A stretch of 29,286 nucleotides of DNA from assembly GCA_937975765.1 (NCBI GenBank), contig CALJUR010000024.1, forward strand, positions 1 to 29,286, read 5' to 3'. Shown piece by piece: positions 22,509-29,286 of this stretch (the stretch's first letter is position 1; every line of letters starts with the position of its first letter). The DNA comes from an uncultured Myxococcales bacterium. Lineage in GTDB: Bacteria; Myxococcota_A; UBA9042; DTJE01. Below the pieces are notes generated by a model. It was not told the DNA's origin, searched no databases, and saw nothing but the letters and a program-made list of their open reading frames with translations. Position numbers and translations under genes: made by a program.

Positions 22509-22859
22509 ATGTTTGGTATCGGAACGACCGAACTGATCCTGATCATCGTCATCATCCTGCTGCTGTTCGGGGCCGGCCGGATCCCGGCGGTCATGGCCGG
22601 CCTGGGCAAGGGCATCAAGGAGTTCAAGAAGGGGTACAAGGGCGACGAGGCGGTCGCGGTCGACGGGAACGTGGCCGAGATGCTGAAGCCGGGGGTCGGC
22701 AAGCACGTGCGGCTGCTGCCGGACGGGACGCTGGAGGTCGGGCTGCCCGAGGGCGCGACGCTGGTCGAGGTGGACCAGGCGTGGGCGACGCTGCAGAACG
22801 ACGGCGACAACCAGAGGATCCCGCTGGTGCAGGTCAAGCGGATCGTCTTCCGGGCGTGA
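22509..22859 (+). CDS. TatA/E-like protein with extended C-terminal tail
   Basis: 116 residues, ATG preceded by GGGGAGGA. The N-terminus is a standard TatA/E domain: MFGIGTTELILIIVIILLLFGAGRIPAVMAGLGKGIKEFKKGYKGDE, with a single transmembrane helix (about 5-21), the FG hinge and an amphipathic helix. TatA forms the pore of twin-arginine export with TatC, but no tatC or tatB is nearby. Instead of the usual acidic, disordered tail, residues 55-116 read as a short ordered beta-rich segment (KHVRLLPDGTLEVGLPEGATLVEVDQAWATLQ, QRIPLVQVKRIVFRA) that I cannot match to a family. It may be a second TatA paralogue with an accessory domain. It is placed between the TPR gene and the sugar operon, 38 bp before the latter. 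Confidence 0.8.
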   Translation: MFGIGTTELILIIVIILLLFGAGRIPAVMAGLGKGIKEFKKGYKGDEAVAVDGNVAEMLKPGVGKHVRLLPDGTLEVGLPEGATLVEVDQAWATLQNDGDNQRIPLVQVKRIVFRA

Positions 22860-22897
22860 TTTCCTGGGGGGCCCCCCCGACCCGCGCGAGGAGAGCG

Positions 22898-23983
22898 ATG
22901 GAAGGACGGCGGATACGGTTCGCGATCGCCGGGTGCGGCCGGATCTCGGGGTACCACCTGGATGCGCTGGCGGCCCACCGGGACGAGGCCGAGGTGGCCG
23001 CGGTCTGCGACGTGGTGCCGGAACGGGCGAAGGCGGCGGCCGAGAAGGCGGGAGGGGTTCCCTGGTTCGCGAGCCTGCCGGAGATGCTGGCGGCGGGCGG
23101 CTTCGACGCGGTGTCCGTGTGCACGCCGTCCGGGCTGCATCCCCAGCACGGCACCGCGGCGGCCGAGGCCGGGTTCCACGTGGTCACCGAGAAGCCCATC
23201 GGGATCGACCTCCCGCGGGTGGACCGGCTGATCGAGACGTGCGACCGGAAGGGCGTGCGGCTGTTCACGGTGCTGCAGAACCGGCTGAACCCGACGGTGG
23301 AGCTGCTGCGGCAGGCGCTGGAGAAGGGGCGCTTCGGGCGGCAGTGCTTCATGCAGGTCAACGTCTTCTGGACGCGGCCGCAGGAGTACTACGACGAGGC
23401 CCCGTGGCGGGGGACGTGGGCGCTGGACGGCGGCGCCTTCATGAACCAGGCGTCGCACTACGTGGACCTGGCGCAGTGGCTGGGCGGGCCGGTCGAGGAG
23501 GTCGTGGCGCTGACCGGGACGCTGGGCCGGCGCATCGAGGCCGAGGACACGGGCGCGGCGGTGCTGCGGTTCGCGTCCGGGGCCATCGCCACGCTGAACG
23601 TGACGATGCTGGTGTACCCGAAGAACCTGGAGGGGTCGGTCACGCTGATGGGCCTGCGCGGGACGGCGCGGGTCGGCGGGATCGCCCTGAACCGGATCCT
23701 GCAGTGGGACTTCGACCGGTACCAGGACGAGGATCGCGAGGTGCTGGAGGCGGGGTACACGCCGCCGACCGTGTACGGCCACGGACACACGGGCTACTAC
23801 CGCAACGTGATCGAGGTGCTGCGCGGCCGCGCGGCGCCGTCCACGGACGGCCGCGAGGGGCGCAGGTCGCTGGAACTGATCCTGGCGATCTACCGGTCCG
23901 CGCGGGAAGGACGGCCGGTGCGGCCGGGGGCGGGGCAGGAAGATCCCGTCGGGAAGGCGGTGTCGTCCCCCCGGATTCGCTAG
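22898..23983 (+). CDS. Gfo/Idh/MocA oxidoreductase, WbpB/WlbA-like sugar-nucleotide 3-dehydrogenase
   Basis: 361 residues from the ATG at 22898 (GAGGAGAG upstream). N-terminal Rossmann domain: FAIAGCGRISGYHLDALAAH, CDVVPERA and the conserved VVTEKPIGIDLPRVDRL, whose Glu-Lys-Pro is the family signature. The substrate domain has QNRLNPTVELLRQALEKGRFGR, YYDEAPWRGTWALDGGAFMNQASHYVDLAQWLGG and EDTGAAVLRFASGAIATLNVT. These blocks match WlbA/WbpB enzymes, which oxidise C3 of UDP-GlcNAc-derived uronic acid (UDP-GlcNAcA to the 3-keto form) ahead of amination. A WbpA-like 6-dehydrogenase at the end of this operon would supply that substrate. The exact sugar is inferred from the family and the neighbours. 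Confidence 0.82.
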   Translation: MEGRRIRFAIAGCGRISGYHLDALAAHRDEAEVAAVCDVVPERAKAAAEKAGGVPWFASLPEMLAAGGFDAVSVCTPSGLHPQHGTAAAEAGFHVVTEKPIGIDLPRVDRLIETCDRKGVRLFTVLQNRLNPTVELLRQALEKGRFGRQCFMQVNVFWTRPQEYYDEAPWRGTWALDGGAFMNQASHYVDLAQWLGGPVEEVVALTGTLGRRIEAEDTGAAVLRFASGAIATLNVTMLVYPKNLEGSVTLMGLRGTARVGGIALNRILQWDFDRYQDEDREVLEAGYTPPTVYGHGHTGYYRNVIEVLRGRAAPSTDGREGRRSLELILAIYRSAREGRPVRPGAGQEDPVGKAVSSPRIR

Positions 23984-24054
23984 GATCGGACCGGCGCATC
24001 CCGGGGGGCGCGGGCGCGGGGTGGCGGCCAGGGGCTTTTCGGGCGGAGGGCGCG

Positions 24055-25293
24055 ATGCGGGACAGCTCCGGCGAGATCGCCCGGGTGGGCACGGCGCCCC
24101 GGTTCCTGCCGTTCGCGCTGCCGGACATCCACGAGGACGAGATCGCCGCGGTCGCGGAGGCGCTGCGCAGCGGCTGGGTGACCACGGGGCCGCGGGCGAA
24201 GCGGTTCGAGGAGGAGTTCGCCCGGTACGTGGGCGCGCCGCACGCGGTGGCGGTCAACTCGGCGACGTCCGGGCTGCACCTGGCCCTGGAGGCGATGGGC
24301 GTCGGGCCCGGCGACGTCGTGGTGACGACGCCGAACACCTTTACCTCGACCGCGGAGGTGGTGCGCTACCTGGGCGGCGAGGTGCTGCTGGCCGACATCG
24401 ACGAGGCGACGATGAACCTGTCGCCGCGCCGGGTCGAGGAGGCGCTGGACCGGCTGGATCGCGAGGACCCGGCGAGGGCCGCGCGGGTCAAGGTGCTGCT
24501 GCCGGTACACTTCGGCGGGCTGGCCTGCGACATGGCGGCGTTCGAGGCCCTCGCGAAGGCGCGCGGCCTGCGGATCGTGGAGGACGCGGCGCACGCGCTG
24601 CCGGCCACTTCGGGCGGCCGGAGGGTCGGCACCATCGGCGACGCGACCGTCTTCTCGTTCTACGCGACCAAGACGATCACCACCGGCGAGGGCGGCATGG
24701 CCGTGACCGCCGACGGACGCGTCGCGGCGCGCATGAAGGTGATGCGGCTGCACGGGATCAACCGGGACGTCTGGGACCGGTACGTCAGCGAGCGCCCGGC
24801 CTGGTTCTACGAGGTCGTCGAGCCGGGCTTCAAGTACAACCTGACCGACCCGGCGGCCGCGCTGGGCCTGGGCCAGCTGGCGCGGTGCGAGGCGATGTGG
24901 CAGCGGCGCGAGGCGATCGCGCGGGCCTACCGGGACGCCTTCGCGAGCGACGACCGGGTGCAGTTGCCGCCGCTGCCGCCGGAGGGCGACCGGCACGCGT
25001 GGCACCTGTTCGTGCTGCGGATGCGGGGGCCGGACCGCGACCGGTTCATCCAGGCGATGACGGCGCGCGGGGTCGGCACGTCGGTCCACTTCATCCCGCT
25101 GCACCTGCACCCATACTGGCGCGGGCGCTACGGCTGGCAGCCGCAGGACTTCCCGGCGGCGTACGCCTCGTTCCTGCGTTCCGTGTCGCTGCCGATCTAC
25201 CCGCGGATGACGGACGGGGACGTGGACCGCGTCATCGAGGCGGTGCGGGACAGCCTGGACGCGGCTTCAACGACGGGGGCCTCCCCGGCATGA
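24055..25293 (+). CDS. DegT/DnrJ/EryC1 family sugar aminotransferase
   Basis: 412 residues, ATG preceded by GGAGGG. PLP-dependent aminotransferase of nucleotide sugars. Motifs are RSGWVTTGPRAKRFEEEFARYVGAPHAVAVNSATSGLHLAL (cofactor phosphate site), VTTPNTFTSTAEVVRYLGG, VHFGGLACDM, VEDAAHALPA and the Schiff-base lysine Lys206 in SFYATKTITTGEGGM. The HGINRDVWDRYVSERPAWFYEVVEPGFKYNLTDPAAALGLGQL block is close to 4-aminotransferases of the ArnB/PglE kind, suggesting that it acts on the 4-keto sugar made by the next gene. The upstream WbpB-like enzyme would instead offer a 3-keto substrate, so regiochemistry is uncertain. Its stop overlaps the next start by 4 bp. The 71 bp before it hold no gene. 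Confidence 0.92.
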   Translation: MRDSSGEIARVGTAPRFLPFALPDIHEDEIAAVAEALRSGWVTTGPRAKRFEEEFARYVGAPHAVAVNSATSGLHLALEAMGVGPGDVVVTTPNTFTSTAEVVRYLGGEVLLADIDEATMNLSPRRVEEALDRLDREDPARAARVKVLLPVHFGGLACDMAAFEALAKARGLRIVEDAAHALPATSGGRRVGTIGDATVFSFYATKTITTGEGGMAVTADGRVAARMKVMRLHGINRDVWDRYVSERPAWFYEVVEPGFKYNLTDPAAALGLGQLARCEAMWQRREAIARAYRDAFASDDRVQLPPLPPEGDRHAWHLFVLRMRGPDRDRFIQAMTARGVGTSVHFIPLHLHPYWRGRYGWQPQDFPAAYASFLRSVSLPIYPRMTDGDVDRVIEAVRDSLDAASTTGASPA

Positions 25294-27743
25294 CCAAGCG
25301 GGCCTTCGACGTCGCGTGCGCGCTGCTGGGCCTGCTGGTCCTGCTGCCGCTGCTGCTGGTCGTCGCGATCGCGGTCCGGGTGACCAGCCGCGGCCCGGTG
25401 CTGTTCCGGCAGGTCCGCGTCGGGAAGGACGGCCGCGAGTTCCGGCTGCTGAAGTTCCGCACGATGGTGGCCGATGCCCCGCGCCTGGGTGGCGAGTTGA
25501 CGGTGTCCGGCGACCCCCGGATCACCCGGGTGGGCCGCCTGCTGCGCGCCTCGAAGATCGACGAACTGCCCCAGTTGTGGAACGTGGTCGCCGGCGACAT
25601 GTCGCTGGTCGGCCCGCGGCCCGAGGTCCCGAAGTACGTCGCGATGTACGACGCGCAGCAGCGCGAGGTGCTGTCGGTCCGGCCCGGCATCACCGACTAT
25701 GCCTCGATCACGTATTTCGACGAGAACGCCCTGCTGGCCCGGTCGGCGGACCCGGAAGGGACCTACGTCCGCGAGGTCATGCCGCACAAGTTGCGCCTGA
25801 ACCACCTGTACCTGCAGCGCCGGGGGATGGTCGAGGACGTCCGCATCCTGCTGGCGACCGTGCTGATGGCCGCGATGCGGGTGGTCGGGCGGTTCGGCCG
25901 GGCGGTGCAGGTGCTGGCGGACGCGTCCGTGGTGGCGGCCGCCTTCGCGCTGGCGTACGCCCTGCGGTTCGACTTCCCGCTGCCCGATCTGGTCCGCAAG
26001 CAGTTGATCGTGCTGCTGCCGTACACGGTCCTGGCGCGGCTGTCGATGAACCTGGTCTTCGGCGTGTACCGGGTGCTGTGGCGGTACGTGTCGCTGTACG
26101 AGGTGGGCCGGTTCGCGAAGTCGATCGCGTCCGTCACGCTGGTGCTGCTGGCCTTCCGGCTGGCGGCGCCCGAGAACCCGTACTACCGCGTTCCCATCAG
26201 CATCATCCTGATGGAGGCCGTGCTGTCGTTCCTGGGCATGGTGGGCATGCGCTTCCTGCGGCGGTGGCTGCACGAGGCCACGGCCGCGACGCCGGCGGCG
26301 GCGGTCGAGTCCGAGAAGGCCGTCGTGATCGGTGCCGGGGACAACGCCCGGGCCATCGCCCGCGAGATCCGGCTGCGGCCGGCGCTGGGCCTGTCGCTGG
26401 TGGGGTTCCTGGACGACGACGCCGACAAGCAGGGCATCGAGATCGAGGGGCGCAAGGTGCTGGGCGCGCTGGACCGGCTGGAGGAGGTGCAGGCGCGCAC
26501 GGCCTTCACGAAGGCGCTGCTGTCGATCGCGGACCTGCCGCTGCAGAAGAAGCGCGAGGTGATGCAGCGGTGCGCCGCCCGCGGCGTGCGGGTGCTGGTG
26601 CTGCCGGGGGCGTCGCAACTGATCTCGGGGCAGGCGCAGGTCGCGGCCGTGCGGGACGTGGCGATCGAGGACCTGCTGGGCCGCGAGGTGCAGGAACTGG
26701 CGAAGGACGACCCGCTGCTGGGCCCGGTCTACGGCGGGCGGCGGGTGCTGGTGACGGGCGCGGGCGGGTCGATCGGGTCCGAGCTGTGCCGGCAGATCGC
26801 GGCGCTGGACCCGGCCCTGCTGGTGCTGATCGACAAGGACGAGAACGCGCTGTTCCAGGTCCGGGGCGAACTGGCGTGGATGCGCCCGTCGCTGGCGACC
26901 GGGGCGGTGGTGCTGGACGTTCGGGCCCGGGACAAGCTGGACCGGGCGTTCGCGCGGCACCGGCCCGAGGTCGTGCTGCACGCGGCGGCCTACAAGCACG
27001 TGCCGCTGATGGAGGAGAACCCGTTCGAGGCGGTCGAGAACAACGTGCAGGGCACCCGCAACGTGGCGGAAGCGGCGCGGGCGCACGGCGCGCGGACCTT
27101 CGTGATGCTGTCCACCGACAAGGCGGTGCACCCCACGTCGGTGATGGGCGCGACCAAGCGGGTGGCCGAGTTGATCGTGCGCGGGCTGGCCGCGGAGGGG
27201 GACGGGACGCGGTTCGCGTCGGTGCGCTTCGGCAACGTGCTGGGGTCGCGCGGCTCGGTCATCCCGGTGTTTCGCGAACAGGTCGCGCGCGGCGGGCCGG
27301 TGACGGTCACGCATCCCGACGTCGTGCGGTACTTCATGACGATCCCGGAGGCGTCGCAACTGGTGCTGAAGGCGGGCACGATCGGCCGGCAGGGCGAGGT
27401 GTTCGTGCTGGACATGGGCGCGCCGATCCGCATCGTGGACCTGGCGCGCGACATGATCCGGCTGTCGGGATTCCGGGACGGGGAGATCCCGATCGCCTTC
27501 ACCGGGCTGCGGCCGGGCGAGAAGCTGTTCGAGGAGTTGCTGCTGGACCAAGACCGCGTGCTGCCGACCCCGGTGGACAAGGTGTTCGTGTCGAGGCCCG
27601 AGCTGCGGGACTTCGAGGCGTGGATGCGGCAGGTGGACGCCCTGGTGGCGGGGGCGCGGGAGGCGGACCCGGCGCGGATCCGGGCGATGCTGGCGGCGAT
27701 GGACATCGGGCTGCGGGACCCGGACACGGGCGGCGCGGCCTGA
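25290..27743 (+). CDS. Fused phosphoglycosyl transferase and PglF/CapD-type nucleotide-sugar 4,6-dehydratase
   Basis: 817 residues in one uninterrupted frame. Residues 1-198 are a monotopic phosphoglycosyl transferase (PglC/WcaJ C-terminal type): reentrant membrane helix 9-30, GPVLFRQVRVGKDGREFRLLKFRTM, catalytic Asp91-Glu92 in SKIDELPQLWNVVAGDMSLVGPRPEV. These move a sugar phosphate to undecaprenyl phosphate. Residues 199-817 are a membrane-bound UDP-sugar 4,6-dehydratase: four helices (about 205-325), a CoA-binding-like Rossmann domain (VVIGAGDNARAIARE...VGFLDDD), then the SDR domain with TGAGGSIGSELCRQI (489-503) and the Ser608/Met619/Lys623 set (STDKAVHPTSVMGATK). There Met replaces Tyr, as in WbpM/PglF. 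These two enzymes are usually separate neighbours, and the fusion would link sugar modification to glycan initiation. ATGA overlap with the aminotransferase; 12 bp to the next gene. Confidence 0.93.
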   Translation: MTKRAFDVACALLGLLVLLPLLLVVAIAVRVTSRGPVLFRQVRVGKDGREFRLLKFRTMVADAPRLGGELTVSGDPRITRVGRLLRASKIDELPQLWNVVAGDMSLVGPRPEVPKYVAMYDAQQREVLSVRPGITDYASITYFDENALLARSADPEGTYVREVMPHKLRLNHLYLQRRGMVEDVRILLATVLMAAMRVVGRFGRAVQVLADASVVAAAFALAYALRFDFPLPDLVRKQLIVLLPYTVLARLSMNLVFGVYRVLWRYVSLYEVGRFAKSIASVTLVLLAFRLAAPENPYYRVPISIILMEAVLSFLGMVGMRFLRRWLHEATAATPAAAVESEKAVVIGAGDNARAIAREIRLRPALGLSLVGFLDDDADKQGIEIEGRKVLGALDRLEEVQARTAFTKALLSIADLPLQKKREVMQRCAARGVRVLVLPGASQLISGQAQVAAVRDVAIEDLLGREVQELAKDDPLLGPVYGGRRVLVTGAGGSIGSELCRQIAALDPALLVLIDKDENALFQVRGELAWMRPSLATGAVVLDVRARDKLDRAFARHRPEVVLHAAAYKHVPLMEENPFEAVENNVQGTRNVAEAARAHGARTFVMLSTDKAVHPTSVMGATKRVAELIVRGLAAEGDGTRFASVRFGNVLGSRGSVIPVFREQVARGGPVTVTHPDVVRYFMTIPEASQLVLKAGTIGRQGEVFVLDMGAPIRIVDLARDMIRLSGFRDGEIPIAFTGLRPGEKLFEELLLDQDRVLPTPVDKVFVSRPELRDFEAWMRQVDALVAGAREADPARIRAMLAAMDIGLRDPDTGGAA

Positions 27744-27755
27744 CGAGGAGGGACG

Positions 27756-29054
27756 ATGGACCTTCAGGGACGCATCGAGCGCGGCGAGGCGGTGGTGGGC
27801 GTGCTGGGCCTGGGGTACGTGGGGCTGCCGCTGGCGGCGGCGTTCCTGCGCCGGGGCGTCAAGGTCATCGGCCTGGACACGGACGCGGCCAAGGTCGCGA
27901 AACTGCAGGCCGGGAAGACCTACATCCGGCACATCCCGGACGCGGTGATTCGCGATTGCCTGGACCGCGGCTTCGAGGCGACGACGGACTTCGGGCGGTC
28001 GCGGGAGTGCGACGCGATCCTGATCTGCGTGCCGACGCCGCTGAACGCGAACCGGGAACCGGACATGGCCTACGTGGTGGGCTCGTGCGAGAGCCTGGTG
28101 CCCTACGTGCGGGAGGGCCAGTTGATCGTGCTGGAGTCGACGACGTACCCGGGCACGACCGACGAGGTGATGAAGCCGATCCTGGAGGCCGGCGGGCTGG
28201 TCGCGGACCGGGACTTCTTCCTGGCGTACAGCCCCGAGCGCGAGGACCCGAACAACCCGGACTTCGAGACGGCGACGATCCCGAAGGTGGTGGGCGCGGA
28301 CTGCGAGTACGCGCTGAAGGCCGCGGTGACGCTGTACTCGCGGGTCATCGCGCGGGTGGTGCCGGTGTCGTCCACGCGGGTGGCCGAGGCGGCGAAGATC
28401 CTGGAGAACACCTTCCGGGCGGTGAACATCGCGCTGGTGAACGAACTGAAGGTGGTCTTCACGCGGATGGGGATCGACGTGTGGGAGGTCATCGACGCGG
28501 CGGCGACGAAGCCGTTCGGGTTCATGCGGTTCACGCCGGGACCGGGGCTGGGGGGGCACTGCATCCCGATCGACCCGTTCTACCTGACCTGGAAGGCCCG
28601 GGAGTATGACGTGGCGTCGCGCTTCATCGAGACGGCGGGCGAGGTGAACACGTCGATGCCGCACTGGGTGGTGATGCAGACGATGGAGGCGTTCTCGCGG
28701 CGGGGCCGGGGCCTGGCGGGGGCGCGGATCCTGATGGTGGGGCTGGCCTACAAGAAGAACGTGGACGACGCGCGCGAGTCGCCGTCGTACAAGCTGTGGG
28801 AACTGCTGGAGCAGCAGGGCGTGGAGGTGGCCTACCACGACCCGTTCATCCCGGTGGTGCCGCAGTCGCGGGAACACGGGCACTTCGAGGGGCGCACCAG
28901 CACGCCGCTGGAGCGAGCGGGCGAGTTCGACGCGGTGCTGGTCGCGACCGACCACGACGGGATCGACTGGGCGGGCCTGGCCGACCGGGCGAAACTGGTC
29001 ATCGACACGCGCGGCGTCTACCGCAAACCGCATCCCAAGGTCATCAAGGCGTAG
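27756..29054 (+). CDS. wbpA: UDP-N-acetylglucosamine 6-dehydrogenase, WbpA-like
   Basis: 432 residues, ATG preceded by GAGGAGGG. NAD-dependent four-electron oxidation of a UDP-sugar C6 alcohol to the uronic acid. NAD domain: VVGVLGLGYVGLPLAAAFLRRG (13-34) with GLDTD. Further motifs are CVPTPLNANREPDM, ESTTYPGTTDEV, YSPEREDPNNPDF with IPKVVG, and the catalytic Cys269 in GPGLGGHCIPIDPFYLTWKA. The C-terminal domain carries LMVGLAYKKNVDDARESPSYKLWELL. The SPEREDPxN and PIDPFYLTWKA motifs favour the WbpA/UDP-GlcNAc 6-dehydrogenase branch over UDP-glucose or GDP-mannose dehydrogenases. It is the last gene seen of the operon. The repeat region starts 8 bp after its stop, which suggests an end of transcription there, although more polysaccharide genes may lie beyond the window. 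Confidence 0.94.
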   Translation: MDLQGRIERGEAVVGVLGLGYVGLPLAAAFLRRGVKVIGLDTDAAKVAKLQAGKTYIRHIPDAVIRDCLDRGFEATTDFGRSRECDAILICVPTPLNANREPDMAYVVGSCESLVPYVREGQLIVLESTTYPGTTDEVMKPILEAGGLVADRDFFLAYSPEREDPNNPDFETATIPKVVGADCEYALKAAVTLYSRVIARVVPVSSTRVAEAAKILENTFRAVNIALVNELKVVFTRMGIDVWEVIDAAATKPFGFMRFTPGPGLGGHCIPIDPFYLTWKAREYDVASRFIETAGEVNTSMPHWVVMQTMEAFSRRGRGLAGARILMVGLAYKKNVDDARESPSYKLWELLEQQGVEVAYHDPFIPVVPQSREHGHFEGRTSTPLERAGEFDAVLVATDHDGIDWAGLADRAKLVIDTRGVYRKPHPKVIKA

Positions 29055-29061
29055 GCGCCAT

Positions 29062-29119
29062 CCCCAATTCGGGGACAGTCACCATTATTGGTGACGCAAC
29101 TCCACGAAATCACGTTACC
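29062..29119. repeat. Second copy of the REP-like repeat with hairpin
   Basis: 29062-29092 matches 14362-14392 at 30 of 31 bases (core GGGACAGTCACCATTATTGG). Both copies start 8 bp after a plus-strand stop codon. Here the block leads into a hairpin, GGTGACG (29090-29096) with CGTTACC (29113-29119), one G-U pair. No inverted second arm is found before the window ends. Confidence 0.75.
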
Positions 29120-29286
29120 TGGTGGGGGAGGTCGGGGGCCCCGTCCCCCGTCTCCTGGTGGCAGCCACGATCGTTGCCGGGGAGGCCGGGTCCCGGGGAC
29201 GCCCCTCCGGGAACGGAGGCCAGCGGGGGCTCTGCCCCATACGCGTTAAGCTAAAACTTGATCGGCAGTGCGTCAGGGTCTAGGCT
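29120..29286. other. Noncoding, hairpin-rich window end
   Basis: No gene was found. CGGGGGCCCCGTCCCCCG at 29133-29150 is identical to 2463-2480 in the 62-bp repeat array, and GGAG/CTCC flanks extend its stem. GGGGC/GCCCC at 29226-29238 forms a further small hairpin. The last 45 bases are A/T-richer (TTAAGCTAAAACTTGATC), possibly a promoter region for a gene outside the window. Confidence 0.5.

Noticed and set aside
25197..29033. Very long open frame on the minus strand opposite the sugar operon
   Set aside because: It is His/Arg/Gln-rich, has no motifs, and mirrors strongly supported plus-strand enzymes; this is a GC-bias artefact. The same holds for the long minus frames at 11226-14243 and 7376-9496 and the plus frames at 14473-17514 and 2718-5051.
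1..29286. tRNA, rRNA or CRISPR array
   Set aside because: No cloverleaf, rRNA-like stretch or regularly spaced short repeats was seen on either strand.

Overview
The window is high-GC bacterial DNA from a Gram-negative (two-membrane) organism. The evidence is an MCE/Mla-type lipid transport pair, three predicted lipoproteins, a TatA-like protein and a nucleotide-sugar/surface-polysaccharide locus. The style (many lipoproteins and secreted metalloproteases, a fused homocysteine methyltransferase/MTHFR, an orphan NtrC-type regulator) fits a deltaproteobacterial or myxobacterial-like lineage. The sequence alone does not fix the taxon. No rRNA, tRNA or CRISPR array was seen.

Layout. 1-2422: a SUMF1/FGE-fold lipoprotein (+) converging on pdxA (-). 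2424-2565: a 62-bp tandem repeat abutting the pdxA start, whose third copy breaks off where a foreign segment begins. 2566 to about 7350: a decayed, A/T-richer phage island with Mu-like features. It has a divergent regulatory switch (HTH regulator to the left, XRE repressor to the right), a BRO-antirepressor/tail-fibre hybrid, a C-type-lectin-fold tail protein, and a protein with two DUF3486 (Mu gp27)-like units. 7553-10345: a bifunctional homocysteine methyltransferase/methylenetetrahydrofolate reductase, then rplM-rpsI. 10504-12878: an MlaF-like ATPase overlapping an MCE protein that ends in a beta-rich, barrel-like domain. 12951-14354: an NtrC-family response regulator. 14362-14493: an inverted repeat between convergent genes. 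14491-19101 (-): a large lipoprotein, and an apparent operon of a metalloprotease-like lipoprotein, a small secreted protein and a PIG-L deacetylase. 19206-22859 (+): an exported M3 oligopeptidase, a secreted TPR protein and a TatA-like protein with an extra C-terminal tail. 22898-29054 (+): a sugar-nucleotide and glycan-initiation operon of a WbpB/WlbA-like oxidoreductase, a DegT aminotransferase, a phosphoglycosyl transferase fused to a 4,6-dehydratase, and a WbpA-like dehydrogenase. 29062-29286: noncoding repeats, one nearly identical to the copy at 14362.

How parts work together. The 3' locus carries enzymes for amino- and uronic-acid derivatives of UDP-GlcNAc, plus a membrane enzyme that would load the first sugar phosphate onto undecaprenyl phosphate. 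Fusing that transferase to the sugar-modifying dehydratase suggests the two steps are coupled. Several intergenic regions share a sigma70-like promoter of the form TTGGC-N16-18-TAGAAT. The most unusual items are the phage remnant with its well-preserved switch, the transferase-dehydratase fusion, the MCE protein with a putative outer-membrane end, and the dispersed GGGACAGTCACCATTATTGG repeats. All function assignments come from motif reading, with no database search.
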